DNA of 64,000 bases. It comes from Cepaea nemoralis. Taxonomy: Eukaryota; Mollusca; Gastropoda; Stylommatophora; Helicidae. Positions 9,846 through 20,568 of this stretch are shown here, in pieces. Position numbers and translations under genes: made by a program. Below the pieces are notes generated by a model. The model was not told where the DNA came from and searched no databases. It saw only the letters and a program-made list of their open reading frames with translations. Within the stretch, counting starts at the first letter, position 1, and each line of letters starts with the position of its first letter. The stretch spans positions 124,001 through 188,000 of the forward strand of contig JACEFZ010002074.1 in NCBI GenBank assembly GCA_014155875.1. Reading direction: 5' to 3'.

Positions 9846-10264
9846 TGACTTCAATGCTTCACGTGTATTAACTGATTCAGAGTCAAAGGATAGTATATTA
9901 CCAGATGTGACCTCCCATTTGGACAGAAGGATGATATAAATCGCTATACTAGAATCATTATGTTATATGTTTTGTTTCTTTGTATCTTTCACAGTTTCAA
10001 TGCTCAGCAAACATAAATTTACATTATAATACTTGTTGGTGTGATTAGGCACCATGTTTGGTCCAATCTTACATTTTGTTTGACACTGAATCAGTGACCT
10101 GCCTCTGTATGCCTGGACAATGATTTCCCTGTTTGACCTCTTTGTCACTGGCAAGGATGTTGTCATCTTATAGATTAAAACAGTAAAATTCTCCTAGATG
10201 TTACACAACAAGTCTTCTACAGTAGGTAATGAGTGCTGGAATGCCTTCTATTTGTGTAGCAAGC
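9846..10264. other. Intron DNA, no feature recognised
   Basis: I see no coding motif or repeat in this stretch between two tandem arrays. Confidence 0.4.
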
Positions 10265-10495
10265 TGGGTGCCTAATATTTATCTAAACGTCTCACATTGT
10301 TCACAAAATATTTATCTAAATGTCCACTTTGTTTACAAAATATTTATCTAAATGCCACACATTGTTCACAAAATATGTATCTAAATTACTCACACTTTTC
10401 ACAAAATATTTACCTAAATGTCTTACATTGTTTACAAAATATTTATCTAAACTCACACACCGATCACACAATATTTATCTAAAAGTCACACATTC
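10265..10495 (+). repeat. About 7 x 32-bp tandem array
   Basis: Units carry 'cacaaaatatttatctaaat' followed by 'gtcacacattgtt'-like variants. It is intronic. Confidence 0.85.
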
Positions 10496-10796
10496 ATAAA
10501 ACAAATAAACACAAGACCCCTAGCAAGAAATTGCTGTGGGTATGTAAAATGATGGAAGCTTCAATTTTTTCTAGGTTTGGGTGTATGGAGAAATTGGTGG
10601 CCAGTCTTTTCCTCCCATAGTGAACTTGAAGAGCTGGCATTGAGTTGTCCAGCCATTCCCATGCCATTTGTAGCATAAGTCCTAACTGCTAAATCAACAC
10701 ACCCGCTACAGACATTAATCTTTTTCCTTTCCCATTTTCTTAATTTACTCGTTTACATATTCAAATAATCATAATGACTGACTGACTGGCACCTTG
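10496..10796. other. Intron DNA, no feature recognised
   Basis: No recognisable structure between the tandem array and the dispersed repeat at 10,797-11,040. Confidence 0.4.
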
Positions 10797-11040
10797 CCGT
10801 CTTGACAGACGATAGTTTGTAAAATGGAGTTATACCTCTCCATAACACATAACACAAAGCCTGGGCTCAATTTAGAGACCACGTGTTGCCCATGCAGCAT
10901 GATTCCTCTCTCTGCCTGTCTAGTGTACTCCAGAGAAAAGGTAACACCAATACGTCTGGAACAAGACAAGCTGCAGAAGCGCCGGATCAGCAAAGCAATG
11001 CTCTAACTGTCCGCCTGTCTACTGTCATACGGTAGCTCAG
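10797..11040. repeat. Copy of the dispersed repeat at 750-1,145
   Basis: Shares 'atggagttatacct', 'cacaaagcctgggct', 'acgtgttgcccatgcagcat' and 'tactgtcata.ggtagct' with 750-1,145. It begins with a LINE-like end (minus strand TIVCQDGKVPV). Confidence 0.6.
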
Positions 11041-11153
11041 ACATATCTAACTAAATATGGACCTGACATCCAAATAGTCATAATAATACAATTAATGTTA
11101 TGTGAAATTTTGAAAGTTCTTATTATAATGATTAATTATACTTATATTCACAG

Positions 11154-11229
11154 GGTTGAAAAGGTGTCAATCACTGCAAGTACCAAGAGTTACGACAGCA
11201 TTAAGACAGAGAATGTGACCCACATGTGA
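11154..11229 (+). CDS. MFSD2-like transporter, terminal exon D (copy 1)
   Basis: The acceptor attcacag|G at 11,153 follows a pyrimidine-rich tract. The first base completes GA+G (Glu) from exon C, then 24 codons read VEKVSITASTKSYD..KTENVTHM and end in TGA at 11,227-11,229. This is a short, Ser/Thr-rich cytosolic tail, as expected at the C-terminus of MFSD2 proteins, though its sequence is not conserved enough to prove identity by itself. The phase match to exon C is the main support. Exons B-D total 397 nt and stay open across all three junctions. Confidence 0.75.
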
Positions 11230-11600
11230 CACTTCTGAAACAGAACGCTCAACCTTAGAATTCTTCTTGTTATAAGTTAACCCATGCCCCTACTTCTCAA
11301 CTTGTATGTCATTGACAAGCGGCCCATAATGCATGCTGAATGATTGTGATATGATTGTATGAGGGTTGATTTGTGATTTGATTGTATGGGGGTTGATTTA
11401 CAACACATTACTTTCATCTACCAATGGAGCATAGGCCCTCAAACAACTTACACAAAGTCTTTTTATAGACTTGTTCATGGTTGGTTAGATTCTGCAGCTT
11501 CATTTTCTATGGTAGGAGGTAGCCAGTATACCCAACCCTCCTTAGTCGCCTCTTATGACATGTATGGTAGGTTACGGTGTTGGTATTCTTTGCTTCCCTT
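11230..11600 (+). other. Probable 3' untranslated region and flank of the MFSD2-like gene
   Basis: Follows the stop codon directly. I saw no clear canonical poly(A) signal close to the stop, so the transcript end is not placed. Confidence 0.4.
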
Positions 11601-11609
11601 ATAGACCTG

Positions 11610-12055
11610 TTATAACAACCACTTACGGGCAACTTTGTTATGGCTTAACTAGTTCTTATAATGATTTTGCTATATGTTTTTTAATGATCTTTACTACATT
11701 TATTATGGCCTTAACTACAATCTTATCATGACCTTAACAATCATATTATAACGTTAACTATAAATGTATTATGGCTGTAATTATAAGTTTCTAATGGCCA
11801 CAACTACGCTTTTTTGTATGGGCTTATGGAAGTTTGTTATGGACTTAATGACTAGTTTATTATGGCCTTTACTACAAGCTTATTATGACCTTAACTAATT
11901 TTATTATAACCTTAATTATAAATTTATTATGGCCTTAATTATAAGTTTCTAATGGCCAGAACTACACATTTTGAGTGGACTTATGCAAGTTTATTATAGG
12001 CTTAATGACACATTTATTTTAGCCTTAAGTGCAAGTTTGTTATAACCTGAACTAT
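11610..12055 (+). repeat. Degenerate 40-48-bp tandem array
   Basis: Recurring 'ttattatggccttaactata' and 'agtt(t/c)ctaatggcca' blocks at irregular 40-48-bp spacing, downstream of the MFSD2-like stop codon. Confidence 0.75.
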
Positions 12056-12133
12056 ATGATATGATGTGTTTATATAATATTAGTGTTGCTTGCTTGCTTG
12101 CTTGTGTTTTAAATCACATGTAACAAAATATAA

Positions 12134-13153
12134 GTTAGTTAGTTAGTTAGTCGACAGATCATCCTCGTTGCACATCGAACCATTCAGTCCATAAGTGCTC
12201 GGATCCCCTCCTCAGCAAATCCCGCAGCGTTTAGCTGCTAACGACACCAGTTCTGTGTTGGTTTATCAATCTTCTTTGGCTTCCTGCGTAGTATTCTTGT
12301 TTGGCCACCCCTCTTTTAATTTTCTGCTCTAGCAGTCTGGCCATTGTTGTAGATTCACAGTCATCACTTGGTTCTCGCAAAAGTCTTACATCTCGTAGAG
12401 CATTCAGAATGTCAGCCTGGTCGATGGCGCGTCCGCCCTCCTCAGTAGCCTCACCTGCGAGCTTGTCAGCCCGCTCATTTCCTTGTACTCCCGCATGCCC
12501 TGGCACGAAGATGAAACTAATCTTTGCCAGTCGAGACCACTCCAGAGGCAGCAACCATTCTCTTCGGATCGACCCCTCCTCTATCCTCTTGATCATGTTC
12601 ATTGAGTCGCTAAGGAAACAAGCCCTAGTGAATGTCTGTGTCTCGAGCCATGTTATTGCTTTACTTACTGCAATGACTTCCATGGTCAGGCTACTTGTGG
12701 TTTCAGTGAAAGCACCAGAGTCCTCCTTCACAATTCTCCCTCCGGCCCGAGCTGTAAAGGCCCATGAGCTTCTCACATGTCGGACGACCGACCCATCTGT
12801 GTAGATGACCGCGTCACTGTCTAGCGAATTCTCGAAAATCAACGCTTGTACTTCAGCCTCCACAGCAGCCGGATTTTCTTGTCTGCATTTCCTATCTAGT
12901 TGTATGCAAACTGAAAAGGATGTGCAGAAGTCTGTTGGCACTTGCACCCACTCCTCGCCAGGTTCTAAGTCCTCAAGTGAACACACCTGTTGAAGAATGT
13001 CTAAGGCTTGACCCATCCATGACCGTCCTCTTTTTAACCTGCTGCCCTTCACCTTCCTAATTTCACTCTGCAGTGGATGTTGTGTGTTTGCGTTAACTCT
13101 GAGGTAGGCGCGTGCCCTGCAAACTTGTATTCTCTCTTCAATGGTTGGAAAAA
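12134..13153 (-). mobile_element. RNase H-bearing LINE (family C), 5'-truncated, 12-bp TSD
   Basis: Perfect 12-bp direct repeats (aacaaaatataa) at 12,122-12,133 and 13,154-13,165 bound the insert. The 3' end has a (CTAA)n tail (minus strand) at 12,134-12,150. It contains the end of RT and a complete RNase H domain, and matches 32,574-33,018 closely. LINEs with a C-terminal RNase H belong to the I superfamily, which includes Nimbus from the snail Biomphalaria; the precise family is inference. Confidence 0.92.
12231..13052 (-). CDS. LINE C open frame with RNase H domain (273 codons, 5'-truncated)
   Basis: The frame is open, with catalytic RNase H residues visible: AVIYTDGSVV (first Asp), SLTMEVIAVSKA (Glu), FLSDSMNMI (second Asp) and VPGHAGVQGNERADKLA (His and final Asp). 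The open reading continues upstream of the first Met to about 13,145, where the element is truncated. The product would be a fragment, as EN and RT are missing. Host transcription is not indicated. Confidence 0.85.
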   Translation of the reverse strand: MKGSRLKRGRSWMGQALDILQQVCSLEDLEPGEEWVQVPTDFCTSFSVCIQLDRKCRQENPAAVEAEVQALIFENSLDSDAVIYTDGSVVRHVRSSWAFTARAGGRIVKEDSGAFTETTSSLTMEVIAVSKAITWLETQTFTRACFLSDSMNMIKRIEEGSIRREWLLPLEWSRLAKISFIFVPGHAGVQGNERADKLAGEATEEGGRAIDQADILNALRDVRLLREPSDDCESTTMARLLEQKIKRGVAKQEYYAGSQRRLINQHRTGVVSS

Positions 13154-13165
13154 AACAAAATATAA

Positions 13166-13928
13166 ATAGGAAAATAACCTTAATATTAATTGTTCACATG
13201 CATTTGTTAAAAATGGTTTGTGTGCTAACCCTTCTGTGACTGACAGAGTTAAGATAACACTAAACTATTTGGTAGTAGACGGCTTCACTCTTCAATGGCT
13301 AAATACAAAATAATCAGTAGATATACAGTATTTAAAGTCACAGCAGGATTTTGTATATGAAACCCTTGTTTGTAGATATTATATTAATACTTTGTTTTCT
13401 TCAAAGTTGGAACTATATGATAAACCAAAATGGCAACTGACTTAAATGCTCAGACACACTAAATATGCACACAAATTGTTTGTTTAACTTTTCTTGAGGT
13501 AATAAACATAATATTAATAATTATAAAGTACTCTGGATTTATTTTGAGAAGAATAAACCTAAAATAATGATTACTAAAACTGGCCAGTTGAAAGGTTCAT
13601 CAAGCATAGTTAAATTGTAATTAATAATTTTTGCTGAAATTTTGTCATTGTTACTTTAGTTTATAATGTACAAGAGAGAAAAAAAATGTAGCTTTATATA
13701 GCTTGGAACTATAATTCCATGAAGTATTTTGTATTATGTCAGTTGTTTGTATTAACTCTTTACGTCTTGAGCACTGCATAATGTGTTCTTGGTGCTTCCC
13801 CATATATTCCAAACATAATGGCATTGGTCTTCAGTGCATGCTAAAGAAATCTAGCTACCGTATTGCCAGTTTGCATACTCTGTATATTCTGACAACACAT
13901 CGTGGCTTGCACTGGTATCTTTTCCTTG
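13166..13928. other. AT-rich DNA, no feature recognised
   Basis: No ORF, repeat or RNA structure is evident between the LINE C TSD and the start of the duplicated mosaic at 13,929. Confidence 0.45.
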
Positions 13929-13933
13929 GATGG

Positions 13934-14590
13934 TATAATAAAAGAAGGGAGATGTTTGTGTTGTATCTTGTGGGGCGTTTGTTGCAAATACCTTGGACTA
14001 TCAGAGTAACTAATAACAAGTGCCTAGAAAAGTAGAACATTATATACAAATATAAGACATTTATGAATGACATTGATAGTAGTGGATACATTCCTAGTAT
14101 TCTATTAAAATCCATCTTTATAGCTCTGCCAAGGACACCAAGCACTGTAGAATGTAAATATCATCGCACAATAAGTCTTATGGGTCATAAATCATAGCTG
14201 TTAACAAGAATAATTATAAGAAGAATTAGAAACAGGATTAAACCAGTAATTAATGATGAACTATGTGGAATTGTCGAGGGAAAGGGCACAATCAGTGCCA
14301 TATATATATATAGAAAGAGCTATATCAGTAAAAACAGACCTGTACTTATGCTTCATAGACTGCACAAAAGCGTTTATTAATCTTTGATCGCAAAGATTTG
14401 TGAATAATAAAGTGGTAGAAGAGACAGAGAAATACCAAGAGAAATGATGCTGGGGGAAATTGAGGCTGTGGCATTGAGGAATATCATCAAAAGGACTGAA
14501 TTAAAACATCAGAGACTGAGATCTCTGGAAATGCCTGGTTGCCTTCACCAGTTGGTTAGGCACACACTTATGATAATCACCTGGAACTTA
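13934..14590 (+). pseudogene. Scrambled RTE-type LINE fragments
   Basis: The plus strand reads LLQIPWTIRVTNNKCLEK (C-terminal domain of family B), then SIFIALPRTPSTVECKYHRTI (RT palm entry, compare IPKKSGALECDQ in family A). Next come IVEGKGTISAIY and LYLCFIDCTKAF (motif A), then REMMLGEIEAVALRNI (the extreme C-terminus of family B). The C-terminal piece therefore precedes the RT pieces, so the order is rearranged and motifs B and C are lost. Stops are frequent. Confidence 0.7.
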
Positions 14591-14954
14591 AAAGGTTACC
14601 TCAGGCTTTGTCTTCTTCATAGAACATGTTGTTTATGTAACCAGGACCAGCAGCTATGAGCAGAAAGCACCTGATGGATAGAACCATAAGAGAAATGGCA
14701 ATCGTGGTTGTGTCTCCATGTCCGTCATGTCAAGACATGGGAACAGACAAGCAGAATAGACACACAAACTTACTGTCTGGGTACCATTAAAGGCCAGGGA
14801 CTGCAAACTAAAAATAATTGCTCGTTGAAGTCAGATGCTCTGAGCTACAAGCTTAATGAAACAGTGCAATGTAACTCACTTCAGAAAAATTATATGGAGA
14901 TGATGACAATCTCATGGTGACTGCTGCTTTCTGTAAATATACTCAAGTTGATGG

Positions 14955-15140
14955 TTGAGGGTGTATGAAGAAGGAGAAGAAGAAAGAGGAGGAAGGAAGA
15001 TGAAAGAAGAAGAAGGAAGAGTAAGAAGAAATAGGATGAAGAAGAAGAAGAAGGAGGAGGAAGCAAGATGAAAGAAGAAGAAGGAAGATGAAGAAGAAGG
15101 AGGATGATGATGAAGAAGAAGAAGGAAGAAGAAGATTATA
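14955..15140 (+). repeat. GAA/GGA polypurine tract
   Basis: Interrupted run of aggaaga/gaagaaga units. The paralogous tract at 63,775-63,870 is shorter. Confidence 0.9.
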
Positions 15141-15569
15141 GCATTCTAACTGTAAATATACTATGGTGTTTGTAAAGTCTCACTACTCTTTGTATGTAGA
15201 ATAAATCTGAAAAATGAAGTACATGTTGTCATCAAAATAAGTGGCTCCAAATTCCATCGTGAAGCAATATGGAGCGAATGGCTGTCGTCTGCTGGAGTAA
15301 ATCTTCGCACTCCAGCTAGAATGTTGTTATCAATGGAAGAAAGAATTTTTTTTTCAAATGTGTTCTACATACAAAGTGTAGCAAGACTTTACAAACATCC
15401 TGTACAATACTATGTTGATGTAAATTATGTTGATTTTATAAGTACAGTACTTTATTTCCTATATAAGTATGTTGATTTTACATACAGAATCATTATATCT
15501 ATCATTATTATTAAGAAATATAGCCATAACAGAATGTTTCTCTTATCACAGCTTGTCTGAATGTTTCTA

Positions 15570-15850
15570 TTCCTCGCTTGTTCAATGCAATTTTGAGTTT
15601 TGTTAATGGTTTGTGGTTAATGGAACTGATTGTCTAACCTCTTGATATAACTTCCACAAGATTCACATCAACAATGTGTCAAAATACAGTGTTCATAACC
15701 TTTCCTGCTGATGGAATTGTCTTCAGTTTCTTTCATTTTGATGATGTGGATGATGCCACTTCATTGACTGCATTTCCATCTCTGGTTCAAAATGACGCAC
15801 CCAGGTTTCATCACCTGTAACTATTTTTGACAAAATGTTCTCTCTCTCAG
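15570..15850 (-). pseudogene. mariner-like transposase relic
   Basis: The minus strand from about 15,845 reads IVTGDETWVRHFEPEMEMQS, then MKWHHPHHQNERN. This matches the first catalytic segment (TGDETWxxxFEPExxxQSxxW) of mariner (DD34D) transposases. In a shifted frame it continues with SAGKVMNTVF and ALNKRGIETFR-like pieces. Only part of the catalytic core remains, with stops and frameshifts; no TIRs were found. Confidence 0.75.
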
Positions 15851-15965
15851 CATCCAAACTAATGGAAATCAGAACTAATTGTTTTAAATTTTATTTTTGT
15901 TTAAATGTTGCATATCCCTTTACAATTACATAAATAAACACACATAGTATTATTTGACGCTCACA

Positions 15966-16037
15966 GAAGAAGAAGAAGAAGAAGAAGAAGAAGAAGAAGA
16001 AGAAGAAGAAGAAGAAGAAGAAGAAGAAGAAGAAGAA
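15966..16037 (+). repeat. (GAA)24 microsatellite
   Basis: Perfect GAA run of about 72 bp. Confidence 0.97.
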
Positions 16038-16084
16038 GGAAATATTTATGTAATTGTCTTAGTGGCCTCAACGGTTCTCCCCAT

Positions 16085-16210
16085 TGATTTCATATCCCTT
16101 TACAGGCCCTTGCAGTCAACACCAGCATCTTTCAGCTGCTGTTGATATACTAGGCAAGGTTATGCTCAGTAGTTTGCCATTGATTTCTGACTGATCGGCT
16201 CAGATACCCC
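16085..16210 (+). repeat. Dispersed repeat shared with 8,420-8,530
   Basis: Shares 'tttcagctg', 'cagtagtttgccattgattt' and 'ctgactgatcggctca' blocks. Function unknown. Confidence 0.45.
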
Positions 16211-16626
16211 CGTAAGCTACCATCGCGGCAAGAACCGCTACCGATTCTCGCGCAGGTTACGTTCCTCACGAGAATATACGGGATTACGGAGAAAGACGTT
16301 AAAGCCTAGGCCAGGGAGACCGGCAACTAATTGTATCCCATTGACATCTGTGTTAATTTGTGAGACTTCCCCGAACTCACCTTTAACAAACCGTTGCATA
16401 TGTGAGTATGTCAAAAATATTAATCGCACTTCCATTGCTGACTAACAGCTACAAGGCTAGTTGTTGAACTGTAATGTGCTGATCATCATGAATAATGGCA
16501 TCAGCTTGGTTCATCATGTCAGGTCAGGTAGCTGTGGTAGAACGCTCAGAGCATGGGCGATTATGCAGCTGTCTCTTCACTGTGTGAAGCTTTAACTGTC
16601 TGAAACCAGCGACTGGCAGTGCTTCT
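16211..16626. other. No feature recognised
   Basis: Less AT-rich than its surroundings. No conserved coding motif is seen on either strand. Confidence 0.4.
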
Positions 16627-16639
16627 CCATCCATCATGT

Positions 16640-18523
16640 GCCATGCCGATAAGCGTGGGCCGTCATGTTCTGCCATCTCACTCAATCACCAGAGTCGTGG
16701 ATCAGCTCCGTGTTTCTGTCTCGACGATGCCACGTGGCCAATCCATCCAGGTATTTAATTCGTGGTCTTCCCCTTGGTCTCTTCCCTTCGATCTTGCCAG
16801 TTGTCACCAAGTTCTCCAATTCATTTCTTCTCATAACATTCCCAACACATTTTGACTGTCTACATCTAATGTCTCTAATCGGTTTACGATCTTCATTTGT
16901 TTCTTGAAGGACTTGTTCATTGGTTTTTCTGTCTGTCCATGGTATTCTTTGCATTTTCCTCAGAAACCACATTTCCACAGCCATCAGATGTTTTTCAGCT
17001 TGTCTGCTTATTGTCCACAGCCTCACATACATATAAAAGTACAGGTTCTATGTAGCACTTCAACACTCTTTTTCCTCGTTTCAATTGATATATGTTTTAT
17101 TGCTCCTATGTTTTTCATCTTGCAAAAGGCTACATTCGCCATGGCAATTATTGTTCTAATCTCTTCAAGGCATCTCCCATCAGATGGTATGACTGTTCTG
17201 AGATAGTTGTACCGATACAATTGTTTAAGAATATGCCTATTTACTAATATATTACATTGTGGTATTTCGTTCTTCCTAGTGACTGACCATAATCTGTGTC
17301 TTCTTACAATTAATTCTAACCCTAGTTAGTTCACTGTGTGCAACAACTGCATCTACTAAATTTTGCAGATCCTGTTCATTGTCTGCAATCAAGACTGTAT
17401 CATATGCATATCTAATGTTATTGATGTATCGTCCCCCAATGTTGATTTCTTCCATATCTTCTATATTTCTGAAAATAGTTCACTGTACAGGATAAAAATG
17501 ATCTGGAGACATTACACATCCCTGTCTCACACCTCTCTTAATAGGCTGATATTGACCTACTTCATTATCATTTCTTATGGCAGCTTGTTGTTTCCTATAT
17601 ATGTTTTTTACAAGTCTAAGGTCTTTTCCATCAATTTGTAGATCTTCAAGCATCCTTATCATGTCGACATGTCTCACTTTATCGAAAGCCTTTGTGTAGT
17701 CAATAAAACAGAGGTGTAGATCTTTGTTTACTTCTATAGAACGTTCAATTACTGTTCTCAGTATGTACACAGCATTTACTGTACCCTTGCCTTCTACAAA
17801 CCCACATTGTTCCTCTCCTATTTCAGATTGTATTATCTTCCTAACTCTTTGCATGATAACTCTTAACAAAATCTTCGTGATGTGACTCATTATACTAATT
17901 GTTTGACATTGATCACATTCCAATGCTCCTGATTTCTTTGGGATTGCAATAAATACAGAATTACATAATTCATGAGGTATATCTCCAGTATCATATATGG
18001 TATTCAGGAGTCTGGTAACTTTATCTATTCCGTATTCTTCTAAAGCATTAATCATTTCTGTTGTGATGCTGTCTGAACCGGGGGTCTTGCCAGATTTCAT
18101 ATGGTTAAGAGCATTCTGAACCTCCATCTTCAAAATTGATGGTCCTTCATTATTATTTTGAATATCATACTGTTCTTCTCTGTTATCATCATAAAGGTTT
18201 TTCACATAATCTGACCATACATGTAAAATCTGATCTTTTTCTATTATGATTTTTCCATCTTTTGTCTTTAGGCAGCCTGCTGATGTATGTGTTCTTTGAT
18301 TAGTAAGCTCCTGAATTCTTTTGTGCATTAGTTTGGTATTTTTACTGTTGTGTTGTTTTTCAATTTCTATGCAATTTTTCTCGAGCCATGCTTCTTTTGC
18401 CTCCTTACATAATGTTCTGACTTTTCTGTGAATTTCTTTATATTTGGCAGGATTATTTTTGTTCTGTCTTCTTGTTTCCATTAGCTGTAAAATTTCTTCA
18501 GTCATCCATGTCTGACGACCCAC
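16640..18523 (-). pseudogene. LINE A reverse transcriptase and C-terminal domain
   Basis: An open stretch of 347 codons (18,523-17,480) covers the connector, AIPKKSGALECDQ, LCFIDYTKAFDKV (motif A) and IKRGVRQGCVMSP (motif B). The motif C box reads YAYD at 17,399-17,410 instead of YADD, so the first catalytic Asp is Tyr. Further pieces follow: SDGRCLEEIRTI, EMWFLRKMQRIPWTDR, GKRPRGRPRIKYLDGLATW. Frameshifts separate them. The YAYD change alone would abolish polymerase activity. Confidence 0.85.
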
Positions 18524-18699
18524 TTTCTTTAATTTTGGAATAGTTTTTTTCTGCAGCTAAACTGATTGAATTCTTCAACATTTCCCATTGATCATCCACA
18601 TCTTGAAATAGGATCTCTAGATCAGACAATATATCAAATTTGTTCTTTATTTCTATGTTAAAATTATCTTGTATTTCTTTGTCAGTTTTCAATTTGCAC

Positions 18700-19533
18700 A
18701 AATCATATTTAGTGTTTCCGGTTGTATACTTGACTTTCTTTAACTTTACCCTCAATGTGCCTGTAATTAATCTGTGATCACTGTAACAGTCATGCATTGG
18801 GAACTGTTTTTGCGACTGTTAGCGCATTTCGAAACCTTCTGCTAATCAGGATGTAGTCTATCTGGTTTTTAATCCTGCTGTCTGGACTCCTCCATGTCCA
18901 TAATCTTCTAGGATGCTGTTTAAACCAGGTGTTTCCTACAACCATTTCTTGTTCTTTTGCCCATTCTACAAGTCTGTATCCTCTTTCGTTTCGCTCTCCG
19001 AGACCATGGTTGCCTACACTGCATCCATCGCCTTGATTTCCCACTTTTGCGTTGAAATCACCCATTATAATATTTATTTCTGATTTTTTACATTTCTTCA
19101 AAGCACGCTCCATATCATTATAAAATTCATCTATACTTTCTTCACTGCATTCACTTGTTGGAGCATATATTTGAATGACATTTATTTTAAAAGGTCTTCC
19201 GTTCAATTTTACTAATAGAACTCTGTCTGACACAGCCCAATAACCTTTAATAGAATTTGATGTTTGCCGATCTAACATAATGGCTACACCTCTTTGCCGT
19301 TCTTCTCCTCCAGAATAAATAATCTTACAATCCTCTCCTGTCTTGATCCCTGCCCCTCTCCATCTGGTTTCACACATTCCTAATATATTAATATTCTCTC
19401 TTCCCATTTCTTGTTTGATGTTATCCAATTTTCCATCTGCATTCATTGTTCTGACATTCCAGGTTCCTACCTTTAATGATAATAATCTTTTGCACCTAGT
19501 AGCCTGCTGACAGTCTGGAGTCACCTGGTGCAC
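18700..19533 (-). pseudogene. LINE A endonuclease domain
   Basis: The ORF from Met at 19,533 is open for 247 codons, then shifts frame near 18,790. Visible EN motifs are LKVGTWNVRTMN (entry), MCETRWRG (catalytic Glu), IIMGDFNAKVG (Asp-Asn), RIKNQIDYILISRRFR and, after the frameshift, YSDHRLITG (Ser-Asp-His). These match the AP endonuclease that nicks target DNA to prime reverse transcription. All catalytic motifs are present, so the only damage seen in this domain is the frameshift. Confidence 0.85.
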
Positions 19534-19915
19534 ATGATTATCTTTTTACCGGGCGAGGCTGCTCCTATGGAGCACCCATTTACGCCGTTTATCTGAATGT
19601 CGATGATATCGCAAAATATAATGTTCTTGGCATCTGTAAAGAAGGTAGTTTGCCATTGCTTTCCTTCTTAGCAGTGACCTTACTGGTCAATGTCCGTAGC
19701 CATTGTCTCCTAAAAAAAAAGAGATCCTCTGCCTACCGTAGTGAAGCTGGAGACCATAACCCACAACTATCTGTCGGCTAATCTTCAACCTCATCCACCA
19801 CCTGCACCCATGGCTTCACATAACCCTAATCAGGAGGCTAAACGGGTACTCCACCTTGCCCAAGGGTGTCCCGTAGGCTAATGGAGGGAAGGAGGCACCT
19901 TACTTCTCCTTTGAT

Positions 19916-20275
19916 AGGTGATACAGAGATGTGGTTCCTTAGACGAATGTTGCGAATTCCTTGGACTGCCAAAGTAACTAACGACGAATGCCTTAAAGAG
20001 GCTGGCGAAACTAGAACACTATATACAACAATAAGAACGAGACAAACAGCTTTGTATTGGTCATGTGATGAGAAGAGAGGCGCTGGAGAACATCGTGACA
20101 ACTGGAAAGATCGAGGGGAAGAAAGGCAGAGGTAGACCACGAGAAATGATGCCGGATGGGTTGCGACGGTGGCATGGAGGTATATCAACGACAGAGTTAA
20201 TCCAGAAAACCAAGGACAGAGATCTGTGGAGAGTCATGAACGCCTATGCCAGTCAGCACGGCACTTGATGATGAT
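19916..20275 (+). pseudogene. LINE family B 3' end
   Basis: Reads EMWFLRRMLRIPWTAKVTND, ECLKEAGETRTLYTT, VTTGKIEGKKGRGRPREMM, DGLRRWHGGISTTELIQ and AYASQHGT, then a stop and a (TGA)n tail. A frameshift splits it near 20,060. Related to family A but distinct. Paralogue at 44,806-45,167; a further 3' fragment at 54,720-54,837. Confidence 0.85.
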
Positions 20276-20276
20276 G

Positions 20277-20480
20277 ATATAGGTAGAAGAGATCCGGTGA
20301 CATGACACACCCCTGTCGTACTCCTAGCTTGATCTGTTCATACCTTCCCTCTTTATTTCCCATTTTAATTGTTGCTACTTGGTAATTGTTCCAATAAATA
20401 TTCTTTATTATTCTTAAATTATATTTCCCATCAATGTTGATACCTTCCAACATATAACGATAAATCATCCAATTTAACTG
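20277..20480 (-). pseudogene. LINE RT fragment (motif B region)
   Basis: The minus strand reads YRYMLEGINIDGKYNLRIIK, NIYWNNYQVA, and YEQIKLGVRQGCVMSPDLF, which is RT motif B of an RTE-type LINE. It abuts the family B tail head to tail; the same junction occurs at 45,170. Confidence 0.75.
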
Positions 20481-20563
20481 CGAAGCATTTCCCTAGCTGC
20501 TTAGAGCATATTTAAAAGATCATAATAACATAATAGTAATGCCTTGATTGAGCATTACACTTA

Positions 20564-20568
20564 ATAAT
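20564..20568 (+). repeat. TSD of the LTR retrotransposon (left copy)
   Basis: ataat; repeated at 29,231-29,235. The empty paralogous site reads acttaatagttatgttcaag. Confidence 0.9.

Larger units (their letters stand above)
13929..15310 (+). repeat. Duplicated mosaic block (paralogue of 62,694-64,000)
   Basis: From 'atggtataataaaagaaggg' onward this block matches 62,694 to the window end with few differences. It holds scrambled LINE pieces (13,934-14,590), a unique middle part and a GAA/GGA-rich tract (14,955-15,140). The main length difference is a (CA)n(TA)n microsatellite: 'atatatatat' here near 14,300, and about 57 bp at 63,066-63,122. Confidence 0.9.
16627..19868 (-). mobile_element. 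Near full-length RTE-type LINE, family A (decayed)
   Basis: Reading leftward: a 5' untranslated region (19,868-19,540) with 'gggcaaggtggagtacccg' near its start, an AP-type endonuclease (19,533-18,700), RT (18,523-17,230) and a basic C-terminal domain (17,032-16,640). The 3' end carries a (GGAT)n-type microsatellite tail at 16,627-16,635. Frame changes at about 18,790, 18,510, 17,480 and 17,220 make it inactive. The EN resembles the 'craniofacial development protein 2-like' proteins that are common misannotations of RTE endonucleases. Other copies: 30,646-30,870 with 33,871-34,084, 42,629-44,322, and 46,036-46,652. Confidence 0.88.

Noticed and set aside
12301..12804. 167-codon plus-strand ORF
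   Set aside because: Exact antisense shadow of the RNase H frame of LINE C.
15321..15560. 79-codon Tyr/Ile-rich ORF
   Set aside because: AT-rich random ORF with no conserved motif or splice context.
15954..16145. ORF with a poly-Glu run
   Set aside because: Artefact of the GAA microsatellite.
18790..19533. Host gene for craniofacial development protein 2
   Set aside because: The endonuclease is followed on the same strand by a reverse transcriptase and a LINE tail, so it is a retrotransposon domain.
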